Source of the DNA: Cristatella mucedo
Taxonomy: Eukaryota; Bryozoa; Phylactolaemata; Cristatellidae
Assembly: GCA_009760855.2 (NCBI GenBank)
Contig: WPIO01000013.1
Span: 5,142,501 to 5,206,500 of the forward strand
DNA length: 64,000 nt
Direction of reading: 5' to 3'
Numbering within the stretch: the first letter of the stretch is position 1; each line of letters starts with the position of its first letter. Of the stretch, positions 29,592 to 38,600 are shown in pieces. The notes beneath the pieces are model-generated. The model made no database searches, had not been told where the DNA came from, and saw only the letters and a program-made list of their open reading frames with translations. The translations under genes were made by a program, and so were the position numbers.

Positions 29592-30056
29592 TTATGCTTC
29601 TAGAGCTGCAGCAGTTGCCTTTTGTCTTGCGCTAACACCATCAGTTAGATCAGGAAGAATCGCATAACACTCGTCTTTAACGATTCCAGAGATGTCTGGT
29701 TTAACTCCTGAAACTCCTGAAATAACCGTTGAGAGTGTTGGAAGTTGAGATGCAATCCATGTTGTATAGCTAGAGATTTCAGAAGGATCGTCAATAAGTG
29801 CATCTACTTTAGACCTAACAGTAGATTCAAGATTTGCTGTTACATCAGTTAAGCCTGCAGTTATGATTTTTTGAGCTTTGATATCACATTCATCGAGATA
29901 AAATTTCTTAACCGAATTGTCAGTCATAACTGAAATATCTGAATCAAGCGTTTGTTGATCGTATGCAGTCATCCTTGACCTAACAAAATAATCAACGTAA
30001 GACTTAAGGAGAGTAGCACTAGTAGCAAGATTGGGATCGGTAACGTCGTTCTGCAT
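29592..30056 (-). CDS. Unknown 154-aa protein with fibre-module-like N-terminus
   Basis: TTATATAAGGAA abuts the ATG and the frame is intact. The N-terminus 'DPNLATSATLLKSYVDYFVRS' resembles the ATKxYVD end of one fibre module. The remainder is helical with regular 'LDSDISVMTD', 'VTANLESTVRSKVDALI' and 'LSTVISGVSG' segments, low in Lys and rich in Ser/Thr/Asp. It could be a trimeric coiled fibre base or chaperone; that is speculation. It lies between the fibre cluster and the tandem unknown family. Confidence 0.55.
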   Translation of the reverse strand: MQNDVTDPNLATSATLLKSYVDYFVRSRMTAYDQQTLDSDISVMTDNSVKKFYLDECDIKAQKIITAGLTDVTANLESTVRSKVDALIDDPSEISSYTTWIASQLPTLSTVISGVSGVKPDISGIVKDECYAILPDLTDGVSARQKATAAALEA

Positions 30057-30091
30057 TTCCTTATATAAAAAAAAAAGAAAATTAAAAGTGA

Positions 30092-30346
30092 TTAGTTTGT
30101 TGTTTTTACATCATCAAATATTTGATGAAACATCAAATGCTGCCGTATATTTTTTTTCTTTTTTTTCCTTTTGTCATATGCATCACAGACATCTAAAAGA
30201 ACCCAAATTTTTGGTGCTGGTAGTTTAAAGATATGCTTATAAAGATCTGAAGGAATATATGGGTTATCATCTTCAAAACCACAAAACTTTTTTGCAATTC
30301 TTACACCATATTCACAACAAAGAATTCTTGAAACTTCCTGATCCAT
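30092..30346 (-). CDS. Tandem unknown family, gene E (one domain)
   Basis: TTTATATAGGGAG abuts the ATG. The 84-residue protein follows the family pattern: 'VSRILCCEYGVRIAKKFCGFE' (5-25), then a short loop and 'DLYKHIFKLPAPKIWVLLDVCDAYDKRKKKKK', with a charged tail. Conserved positions are the Cys pair after RIL, the A-x-x-A/I-K helix, 'CGF', the 'LY-x2-L/I-x2-L' helix and 'LLDVCDAYD'. I do not recognise the fold; it is predicted helical, cytoplasmic, and contains no membrane segment or signal peptide. It is the last of five consecutive paralogous genes. Confidence 0.7.
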   Translation of the reverse strand: MDQEVSRILCCEYGVRIAKKFCGFEDDNPYIPSDLYKHIFKLPAPKIWVLLDVCDAYDKRKKKKKNIRQHLMFHQIFDDVKTTN

Positions 30347-30370
30347 CTCCCTATATAAATTTTAAGAATT

Positions 30371-30655
30371 TTATAATTTATTTTTTCTAGCATTTTCTTT
30401 AAAATCTCTAATCATATTATGAAAATTATTGAATATATCATTTAATCTTTTTTCTTCCTCTTTATATTTTTCACTTTCGTCACAAATATGTAAAAGAATA
30501 GAAATTTTTGAGTCATCTAATGCAAAAAGAAGTCTATAAAAATTTATACAAGTTTGATGAAAAGGTTCAAAACCACATAAAATTTTTGCAACTTCCATAG
30601 CCTGACTGCAAGAAAGAATTCTTGAAATCTTTTCATACTTCTCATCAGAACTCAT
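30371..30655 (-). CDS. Tandem unknown family, gene D (one domain)
   Basis: CTTATATAGGAAA abuts the ATG. The 94-residue protein contains 'KYEKISRILSCSQAMEVAKILCGFE' near its start and 'FYRLLFALDDSKISILLHICDESEKYKEEE', then a long charged helix. The 'EKISRIL' lead-in is shared with the second domains of genes B and C, so D looks like a free-standing version of that domain type. About 25 bp separate it from gene E. Function unknown. Confidence 0.7.
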   Translation of the reverse strand: MSSDEKYEKISRILSCSQAMEVAKILCGFEPFHQTCINFYRLLFALDDSKISILLHICDESEKYKEEEKRLNDIFNNFHNMIRDFKENARKNKL

Positions 30656-30747
30656 TTTCCTATATAAGATTTAAGAATCGTTTAATTCATTTTTTATATG
30701 AGTATCTAAAAATAATTTGAAAAGATTGAAGTAATTATATTTTGCTT

Positions 30748-31338
30748 CTAAATATTCCACTTTACTTTTTTATGTATATCATATGCGTCACAAACATCTA
30801 AAAGGTCAGAAATTATTGAACCATCTAATTCATAAAGACTCTTATACAAATATAAAGGAACTCTTTTACAACCTTCATAATTAAACATAGGTTTTGCAAC
30901 TTTTAAAGCACCATTACAACAAAGAATTCTTGAAATTTTTTCATAAATCTTTTCCACATCTTCTTTAACTCCGTCCTTTATCATATTAATATTTTCAAAA
31001 GGAGTATATTTCTGTCTAAAATCTTCAATGAGTTTTTTATATTTTGATTTTTCTTTAGAATATTCCATCTTTTTACTTTTATACATATCATCCGCATCAC
31101 AAACCTGATAAAGAAAATAAATTCTTGATTCTTCCAAACAATAAACATCGTTACAAAGCCCCCCACAAGAAATATTTCTACAAAGCCCTTCACAAGAAAT
31201 ATTTCTACAAAGCCCTTCACAAGAAGATGAATCAACCTCTGAAAAACAACAAAATACTCTAGCCATCGCTTCAGCATACTCACAATTAAAAATCCTCCAA
31301 ATGTGGTCTTTATATGAGTGAAACAATTTTTTATCCAT
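30748..31338 (-). CDS. Tandem unknown family, gene C (two domains, Cys-rich insert)
   Basis: CTTATATAGAGAAAAA precedes the ATG. Domain 1 starts 'IWRIFNCEYAEAMARVFCCF' and ends 'IYFLYQVCDADDMYK'. Its middle has been replaced by a threefold 10-residue repeat (SCEGLCRNIS / SCEGLCRNIS / SCGGLCNDVY). A charged linker follows, then domain 2: 'KIYEKISRILCCNGALKVAKPMFNYE' and 'LYKSLYELDGSIISDLLDVCDAYDIHKK'. The 196-residue frame is intact. The cysteine-rich repeat is encoded by a 30-bp tandem repeat at 31157-31222. It might bind metal or form disulphides; unknown. Confidence 0.7.
   Translation of the reverse strand: MDKKLFHSYKDHIWRIFNCEYAEAMARVFCCFSEVDSSSCEGLCRNISCEGLCRNISCGGLCNDVYCLEESRIYFLYQVCDADDMYKSKKMEYSKEKSKYKKLIEDFRQKYTPFENINMIKDGVKEDVEKIYEKISRILCCNGALKVAKPMFNYEGCKRVPLYLYKSLYELDGSIISDLLDVCDAYDIHKKVKWNI
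31157..31222 (-). repeat. 30-bp in-frame tandem repeat
   Basis: The unit 'caagaaatatttctacaaagcccttca' recurs with a 30-bp period, about 2.2 perfect copies plus a diverged neighbour. It encodes the CEGLCRNIS repeats of gene C. The period is a multiple of three and keeps the frame. Confidence 0.85.
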
Positions 31339-31367
31339 TTTTTCTCTATATAAGTTAAAATATTTTA

Positions 31368-32000
31368 CTACAAATATCTAAAAATAAAAACTATATTTTT
31401 TTTAACATCTTCTAAAAACCCATAATATCTAAACTTTGATATTTCTTTATTAATTTCTTTCTCTCTTTTTACAAGCATATCATATGCGTCACAAACATCT
31501 AAAAGGTCAGAAATTCTTGAATCATCTAATTCATAAAGTCTCTTATAAAGATCAGAAGTAATGTCTTTATATTTGTTAAAATTTCTAATAGCACGATAAA
31601 AATTTCTATAAGGCTTAACAATTTCAACTGCAATTGCTACAGCTTTATCACAACAACGAATTCTTGAAATTTTTTCATAAATCTTTTCCTCATCTTCTTT
31701 AGTTTCACTCCTTTTAACACTAAAACTAATACTTCCTAAGTCTTGATATTTACGCTCAAATCTACTAATGAAATCATTATATTTTGAATGCTCTATTTCC
31801 CATTCAACATCCAATTTTTGACGTATATCATTTAAATCACAAATCTGAAAAAGAACAGAAATTTTTGAACTATCTAATAAACAAATACTTCTACGAAGCT
31901 CTTTAGGAACACAAGAAGAAATCTTTGGAAAACCACAGAATGCTCTAGCAATCCTTTCAGCATCATAATCTCTTAAAATTCTTGAAACTTGTTGATCCAT
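31368..32000 (-). CDS. Tandem unknown family, gene B (two domains)
   Basis: TTTATATAGAGAAAAA precedes the ATG. An intact 210-residue frame. Domain 1: 'QVSRILRDYDAERIARAFCGFP' and 'LRRSICLLDSSKISVLFQICDLNDI'. A linker 'KRSETKEDEEKIYEK' leads to domain 2: 'ISRIRCCDKAVAIAVEIV' and 'LYKRLYELDDSRISDLLDVCDAYD'. Domain 2 is closer to domain 2 of gene C than to its own domain 1, so the two-domain gene was duplicated as a unit. The upstream sequences of B and C, including the promoter spacing, are also nearly the same. Confidence 0.7.
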   Translation of the reverse strand: MDQQVSRILRDYDAERIARAFCGFPKISSCVPKELRRSICLLDSSKISVLFQICDLNDIRQKLDVEWEIEHSKYNDFISRFERKYQDLGSISFSVKRSETKEDEEKIYEKISRIRCCDKAVAIAVEIVKPYRNFYRAIRNFNKYKDITSDLYKRLYELDDSRISDLLDVCDAYDMLVKREKEINKEISKFRYYGFLEDVKKNIVFIFRYL

Positions 32001-32034
32001 TTTTTCTCTATATAAAGATTAAGAAATAGTTAAT

Positions 32035-32310
32035 TTAATTAATTTGTACACCTTGTTTTGTTTTTGGGGTTTTTGATTTTTTAGATGCTTCTTCGAGCAT
32101 TTCATTTATCTTACCTCTACACTCCATTAGCTTATCAGAAGCTTCACGGATTTCTATAAGAACAGTAACAAACGAACTCTCTAAATCTGGAATAAGTTTA
32201 TCAAGAGAGTGTCTAATTATACGTTGATCATTTCCTTTAAGTTTTTGAAGACAGATCTTTACAGCCATATCTCTGGATTGTTCACAGCTTAGAATTCTCG
32301 AAACGTCCAT
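32035..32310 (-). CDS. Tandem unknown family, gene A (one divergent domain)
   Basis: ACTTATATAGAA abuts the ATG. The 91-residue protein begins 'DVSRILSCEQSRDMAVKICLQ', which matches the family start. It then has 'LDKLIPDLESSFVTVLIEIREASDKL' in place of 'LYxLDDSxISxLLDVCDAYD' and a basic tail (KKSKTPKTKQG). It is the most divergent member and has lost the second Cys cluster. It sits next to the acidic gene and the polymerase end. Confidence 0.65.
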   Translation of the reverse strand: MDVSRILSCEQSRDMAVKICLQKLKGNDQRIIRHSLDKLIPDLESSFVTVLIEIREASDKLMECRGKINEMLEEASKKSKTPKTKQGVQIN

Positions 32311-32357
32311 TTCTATATAAGTATAAATTTTTTTTATAACTCATTTTCTTCATTTAC

Positions 32358-32582
32358 TTAATCACTTCTAAATGGTGGTATATCATCAGCTTCAGTGTAA
32401 AAAGTAAACTCATCTTCAGCAGACTCAAACCCAGATTCGAATTCGGATTCGGATTCGGATTCGGATTCAGGTATATAATCAGGATCTTCGGATTCTGTAT
32501 CTGATATTGACTCAGTATCTGAAATACCTATATTCATAGAGCTTTCTTCAACTTTTAAAAACTCTGGATTTTCGTTTTCCAT
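32358..32582 (-). CDS. Acidic Ser/Glu-repeat protein, 74 aa
   Basis: TTATTATAGAA abuts the ATG at 32582, so this ATG is preferred over upstream GTG codons. It is strongly acidic: 'DTESISDTESEDPDYIPESESESESEFESGFESAEDEF'. The central SE repeat is encoded by a GAATCC-type hexamer array near 32430-32470. The protein has no fold I can see. Such acidic, disordered proteins may bind host or viral basic proteins; inference only. It lies between the polymerase end and the unknown family. Confidence 0.6.
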   Translation of the reverse strand: MENENPEFLKVEESSMNIGISDTESISDTESEDPDYIPESESESESEFESGFESAEDEFTFYTEADDIPPFRSD

Positions 32583-32607
32583 TTCTATAATAATAAAATT
32601 ATTTTTG

Positions 32608-35600
32608 TCAAATACATTTATAACATTGACCTGGATTAGTACCTTCACTCAAAGCTTTATCAATCTTATAATGTCCATAAGCATAACTACAACGACCACA
32701 ATCTAGCCAGTAACGTTTTAATTCGAATGGTGATAGTGCAACTTTTTCCATCTCGTTAGTAAATAGTTCGTGTTTATCTTGAGATATTTTATGAAACTTT
32801 CTAATTTGACTTTCACGAAACTTCTCATTTTTTTACCTTTAAAAATTTCTATACTTTCAGTTAAACAATTAACAAATGTGTCATGTCCCATAGTTTTAGT
32901 TAAAACTGCTTTTGTTACTCCTTTTGCGGCAGCTTTCCTTTCAGCATCAACGATACTTACAGAGTATAGTTTTGGTCTTAAAGCACAAACTTCTGAAATT
33001 ACTTTTCCTTCTGCCTCATCCTTAAATTTACCGATTGTATCATCATCAAAATAATCAGGCATTGCTTTCATATCATCGTAAAGATTGTTTCAACGTTCAT
33101 AATTAAAGAATCAGTGTCAGTATAGATTAAACTAACCTTGTCTCCATATTTCTTTTTTATAACATCGTAATAAAACTTTTGCATGTGTAACTTTGATAAA
33201 TCTAGAATTGCACTACCGATGAATATTGGCTTATTTAATTTTGTTTTAGATTGATTCATTTGAAAGATTGTCAAATATTCTCCAAAGTCTCTAAAGTTAA
33301 CCATATTTGGATCTCTTATTCGTTTATTGAATTTCTTTTTTCCTGCTTCATCGATAGTACTAACTAAATAAGTTTTAACTCTCTTTTTAACATCTTCACA
33401 TGTTTTACCATAGAATGAATTCATTATAAGTTTCCAAAGGTTTCTTAAAAACTTTTTACTTGAATTTAATGCTTTCATTTCAGCACACATTTCAATATAA
33501 GGTTTAAGCCATCTAGATTGATTAAACTTGAAAACTTTCTTTACATCACAAACCATTCCATGTGTTAAACAGAACTTTAAATATCTATAATGAAGAAGAT
33601 AATCCTTTTTTGGTTTAAAGTCACATATTAACTTTGGAATATTACTTGCTCCTGTTTTAAACTTATTTTGAAAACTTGAATATTCACTACAATTAACAAC
33701 TCTATTAGAAGCACATAATGGATATTCATTGTGTAAGTCATGATAATACTCTTTAGTTTTTGGATCATATTCAATATCAACAACAAAGAAGTAACCAGTA
33801 TCTGATTCATCATCTAACTTAAGAATTCTATCAATATCTCACCCTTCATTTGAAATTTCAACAATGTTTCCTTGAGGAAGAAGTTCCATCATTGCTGTAG
33901 GATATAGACTTGTTGCGTCTTGGTAAGTTATCCATGTTATTGGTTTATCCTCATCATAATCAGGTACTAATGGATTATTTGCCTTAACAAGTCTACTGCT
34001 AACCTGACATATTCCTCCACGAATAGATTTTTTTTAATATGTCATAATTCTCTCTATCGGACAATAACTCAATCTTTACTCCTGAAAACCAGAATACTGC
34101 ATTCCATGAGAAGTTTGGTGTTGTTACAAAGTTTGCTGGATCTAATTTTAGTTTTGATACCAATCCTTTTCTATAACTTTCGAAACAATCAGCAAGCAAT
34201 AAAACGTCTGTTTGAAGATATGAATTATGATATTCTAACATATTTTGATATTCTAACATATTTTTACAATCAAACTCTTTCCAAACATCAGTTGCTTTTT
34301 TATAACTTTCATCGGATATACCAGTCATGTAAATACTTTAATAAAAATCATCTTTACTCGGAAGAGATGAAGTGAAAAACTTCTCAAAAGAATCCATGAA
34401 CTCGTAAGGATATTCTCCTTTAGTTGCTAGCATATTAAGGTTTTTATTTGGATAAAGTTCACTTAAAACTTTGTTAGAAATTGGAAAACAATCAATAGTA
34501 TTACCCATTGTTGATGCGATAAAATTTAATGAACCAAGCATGAATTGTGCACTATCCTTAAAAACAATATCTTTAACCCTTAACATCATATACTTCTCAA
34601 GATTATTAGCTATTGGTTGTGCTTCAACACTAAAATTTTCAAGAGCTTTAACAATTATGTGTGAGTCATATCCTCTAAAGTTGTGAAATATAACAGGAAG
34701 TTGCCACCTTCTAAAGTTAACTCCAGCTTTTAAGTTACAAATATGGTGCGCTGGGCCTCTATATTTATTTGTTAGATGGCAGTGATCGTGGACTTTTCTC
34801 AAATCACTTACTTTATAATTGAATGGCTCTTTACACATCCAACAAAATAAAGCATTTTCATATTCATCATATTCACTTTCAGTTAAACTATCCATTTTAC
34901 TTTCTCCAGTGTGTTCAATCAATGTGCTTTTCAAGAAATCTGATAACTCAAATAATCTTCGTAGAAACTTAACAACACAATCTGATCCAACATTAATAAA
35001 CCTATCAAAAACTTCCCCCTTCCAATCAACTATGATAAAAGCAGCTGAGCATGGTGTGTGTGTTGAAGAATTTTCTTGTTTTTCAATTATACACTCAAAA
35101 TCGGCATAACAAACGTATGGTCATGTATTAAGATGTTTGAAAGAATCAAACTTAATAAACTTATTATCACCATGTGGCATTAGATAAACAGTGCTTCCAG
35201 AGTTCATACTTTCACATATTTCTAAATGGTCATTTGCTTGTTTTTTATCAAAGAATCTATTTAAGCATCTATGACAATAATACTGTTTTCCTCCAGAGTT
35301 TGATGGTCAACATAATGAATTAAAATTACTAATCAACATATAATGTTCTTTTTTACCTTTACTCTTTTTAACAACTAGCAAAAGATTTACATGTCTACCT
35401 TCTTTTTCATCTGATTTTTTTACAACTCTCAGTGGTGAAACCCTCGATTCTTTATACCCACACATGAATAAACATTTATACCAACATTCATCGCGTTCTC
35501 TAATTTATTAACGTCTTTAACCATTAAAGGCCATTCAATCTCATTAAGAAGATTAGAGTGATTATTAGCTAATATTGTTTTTAAATCATTTATTTTCCAC

Positions 35601-36252
35601 TTATTTCTTTCTACTGGGTTTAGAGATCTTAAAACACACCACAAAGCGCAAAACTCATCATTAAGGTTTTTTAAATTAATTATACACTTTTTCTTAACAA
35701 GATATTCAGGTGTTTCAATGTATGTACCACCGCTTAAAGGTATGTATTTAGAAATAACAACAGAGAATGAATAATAACCAATAAATAACCATCCAGAACC
35801 AACATTTCTTTCTACTAACATCTCAGAATTAGTTCCTAAAGAAAGCATTACTTTTTCATATATTGAGTTAGATGATTCACTATCCATCATTAACATTGAT
35901 TTTGATTGTGCTCCTTTTTTTATATGTCTCTATTATTAAACATTCTCATGTCGAATGATATTTTAAAATGAACTCTAACAAACCTCCATGAACTTCTAAC
36001 TCTGTCAAGTAATTCATTTGTTTGATACCTAAGAGACTCTTTAAGTGACTCAAAGTCTGCATATGTTTTTTTTGTTTTATAAGAAAAAGTTAAAGTATTT
36101 CCACTACCAGAAACAACAGGTTCTATGAAACCAACTTTGTTTAGTCTTCCTTTTTTTCCAACGTATTTTCTACTAGATGGTTTGAAATCAATATTCATTA
36201 ACCTTCTAGATTCAAAAGAGAAAGAATTTCTTTGACCTACTCGTAAAGACAT
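32608..36252 (-). pseudogene. polB: Protein-primed family-B DNA polymerase, several frame breaks
   Basis: The Polinton-type polymerase copies the linear genome. The ATG at 36252 is preceded by CTTATATAGCAA. N-terminal region: the 'GSGW...YIPLSGGTYIETPEYLVKKKCIINLKN' style block and a 'LWCVLRSLNP' block (35429-35896), typical of Polinton PolB. Middle: the 'CWMC...HDHCHLTNKYRGPAHHICN' zinc/exonuclease-region block and 'FHNFRGYDSH' exonuclease motif (34338-34934). Polymerase motifs A ('ATSLYP', about 33.9 kb), B ('LIMNSFYGKT', near 33430) and C ('YTDTDS', near 33110) are all readable. The C-terminal 'GKFKDEAEGK' block is at about 33020, and the stop is at 32608. Frame is lost at least near 35910 (A7 run), 35430, 35100, 34335, 34000, 33600, 33070 and 32750. 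Span of about 1200 codons fits the family. Confidence 0.88.
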
Positions 36253-36268
36253 TTGCTATATAAGGTAA
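36253..36268 (-). promoter_or_regulatory. TATATAG promoter/initiator of polB
   Basis: CTTATATAGCAA lies directly before the polymerase ATG, only 42 bp from the inner edge of the right TIR. Same module as the other element genes. Confidence 0.55.
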
Positions 36269-36294
36269 AAATATTTATGCTAATTGATGTTGAT

Positions 36295-36417
36295 TTGAAT
36301 TTAGTGATGATAGAATGTTGCCTTTTACGATATCGGGTAATTTTTTGACAACCGATGGTGAAACCGAGGTTGGAGAAAAATTAGACGATGTCGTAAAAGG
36401 TGACATTCCTATCATCA
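36295..36417 (-). repeat. Right terminal inverted repeat, quasi-palindromic
   Basis: It is the inverse of 12408-12529 with one substitution and one extra A. It ends ...CCTATCATCA directly before the target duplication. Like the left end, its two halves are imperfect inverses of one another and could form a hairpin. Confidence 0.92.
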
Positions 36418-36422
36418 GACCT
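36418..36422. repeat. Right target-site duplication GACCT
   Basis: Identical to 12403-12407 and directly outside the right TIR. Confidence 0.85.
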
Positions 36423-38600
36423 CCGCGTAAACGTAAATGTCGCTGTAGCCATGCATGCGAATTCTCAAGCTGCGGCCTCCAATGGCCAGTCTGCTATACA
36501 TTTTCGAACAGCGACACAGCAACTATTTCTACAATAGGCGTCGTGCAACCGTGGGATTACAAATATAGAAAAAAGTGTCCCGGATCACCTTCAAATTTTC
36601 ATGCTATTGCGCATGCGCATTTGTATGGTATGGCCTCTAATAGTCTGGACCACGGTCTTCGGTCCCGATGTCGTGGGTTCGAATCCTGCCGCGGGAGATA
36701 CTTTGTCGAAACTGCAAGCGGTAGTGGTAGCTGTAAAGGCTCTTCTGTCGCTATACAAAAGAGGCTGTTAAATCAGCTAGTATTTATTTCATTTTATTTC
36801 AGGTCAGACCATGAGAACGCACATGCACAATTGGTGAGTGAATCCGGAACACGGCTTTCTGAAATGCGATATCATCAAGACCGCAGCTTCGCGACGCCTA
36901 TTGTGGAAACGGCAGCTTATTGCTATACAGCTTATAGCTTATAGCAGAATATTTCGGGAGGCTGACTGGCCCTGCCCATTGAAGCCCATAGCATAAAAAC
37001 GCTCACGTGCATTCATAGGAAATTGTGAAGGTAAATCCGGAACACTGTTTTTTATAATGTTGAATCAAAATCGCGGTTGTAGGACACCTTTTGCGGAAAT
37101 AGTTGCTGGATCGCTGTTCGAAAATGCTGGGCGGCCGGACATTAGAGGCCATGGCATGACAACGCGCATGACCAATGACATGAAATTTTTCCGGTAAACC
37201 CAGAATATTGTTGTCCATAAATTAAACTAAAAACCACAGTCTCTCGCAGTCCGAAAATATAGCTCTGCTCGTTGGGTAGAGCTATACGAGGTATTTCGCG
37301 AGAATGCGATGCACAATGGCATGAAATTCAGCGGGTAAACCCAAAACGCCGTTTTCTATGACGCGCAATTTAAACCACTGTTGCACGACGCCCATTGCGG
37401 AAATGGCAGCTATATTGCAGCTCGACAATGCAGGACGAGCCGGGCCTTTGGACGCCAGTGCGTCGAATGTGCATGTACAATTTCACGAAGCTTTTGTGGG
37501 TGAACCCGGAACACTGTTGTCTACAAATGGAATGCAAAACCACAGTTTCGCGATGCTTATCGTGGAAATGGCAGCTGCATCGCAGTCCAACAGTGTAGGA
37601 CTGCTCGTCGAGCCGGCCAATGGAGGCCATTTCAAAGGGGCGCGAAAGCCCAAGCCCGCGGAATCTAGTGGGCAAACTATAACGCAAAACGAAAACCGCC
37701 CCAGAGCGAGGCCTATCGTTGCAACGGAAGCTGTAAGCCAATATGAATATTGTGGGAGGCTAGACGGCCCGCGTCACTGGAGGCCGCAGCATGAGAACGG
37801 GCAAGCGCTATTGCTTGAAATTCGGTGGGCTAGTCCGGAACACTTCTCTGTAATGCGAGATCGAAACTGCAGTTGCGCGAAGTTTATTGTGAAAACAGCA
37901 GCTGTAGTGCCGTTGGAATATTTGTGTAGCTCACCGGGCCAGGCCTTCGGTGGAGGCCATGGCATGAGAATGCGGAAGCGAAATCGCATGACGTTCGGTG
38001 GGTAAACCAGGAACGGTGTTTGCTATAATTTGCAATCCGACGCAGCAGTGGCGCGAAGTTGTATATGAAAATGGCCGCGGTATTACACGGGTCGACTATT
38101 TAGAGCTGCCGTTTGGGCCGGGCCATCAAAGGCCATAGCCTGAGAACGCGAGAAATCGCAATCGGCTGAAATTTGGTGGGTAAATCTGGCACACGGCTCT
38201 CTATAATCTAAAATCAAAACCGCAGTTTTGTTCTGTGGCAATGGCAGCCGTATCGCGGTTCAATTATTTCGGGCTGCCATCTGGGCCGGGTCATCGGAGG
38301 CCATAGCATGAGAATACGCATGCGGAATCACATGAAATTTGGTTGGTAAACTTGGCACACCGTCCTCTATAATTTGAAATCCAAACCGAAGTTGCGGAAG
38401 GCATTCTGGGGAAATGGCAGTTGTATCGCCGTTCTAACGTGGGAAAAGGCTGGCAGACCCAGGCTATCGGAGGTCATTGAATGAGAATGTGAAAGATCAA
38501 TTGCATTAAATTTGCTGGAGAAACCCGCAGTATCATCCTGTAAAAGTTGGAGTCAAAACCAGTTTTCTGAAATTTATTTGGGAAATGGCAGCTGTATCGC
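36423..38600. repeat. ~168-bp degenerate satellite array with inverted first unit
   Basis: A unit containing 'ggaaatggcagctgtatcgcagt' followed by 'ggaggccatggcatgagaa' and 'ggtgggtaaaccnggaaca' recurs. Anchor positions are about 36907, 37098, 37400, 37564, 37722, 37895, 38068, 38235, 38411 and 38580. Spacing of well-ordered copies is about 158-176 bp. The unit next to the element (about 36423-36640) is in the opposite orientation. A SINE interrupts the array at 36640-36790. Open frames of 120-215 codons across the array arise from the repeat and are not genes. Confidence 0.8.
36640..36790 (+). repeat. tRNA-derived SINE (family B)
   Basis: It has a perfect Pol III B box (GGTTCGAATCC at about 36677-36687) and a tail 'tatacaaaagaggctgttaaatcagct' shared with the inverted copy near 49.0 kb. 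It interrupts the satellite array. Confidence 0.6.

Larger units (their letters stand above)
12408..36417. mobile_element. Polinton/Maverick-type (adintovirus-like) endogenous element
   Basis: A 24,010-bp AT-rich island has 122/123-bp terminal inverted repeats and is flanked by the direct repeat GACCT. It encodes the diagnostic set: DDE integrase, protein-primed family-B polymerase, double-jelly-roll capsid protein, penton-like proteins, FtsK/HerA ATPase and adenain-like cysteine protease, plus accessory genes. This set defines Polintons/Mavericks and the related adintoviruses. Several core genes carry stops or frameshifts, so the copy is defective as read. The composition contrast with the host flanks is visible by eye. 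Whether it came from a recent infection or an old resident lineage cannot be settled from one copy. Confidence 0.95.

Noticed and set aside
30092-32310. CRISPR-like or toxin-antitoxin interpretation of the repeated gene block
   Set aside because: The repeats are protein-coding paralogues with separate promoters in a eukaryotic setting. There are no short spacer-separated direct repeats and no recognised toxin motif.
36670-36690. Possible tRNA gene around a perfect B box
   Set aside because: No cloverleaf can be drawn, and the sequence is repeated elsewhere with a SINE tail.
37358-38005. 215-codon plus-strand open frame and overlapping minus frames
   Set aside because: They arise from the ~168-bp satellite. 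Repeated blocks such as 'IVEMAA' and 'NGRPASS'-type motifs track the repeat period, and both strands are open.
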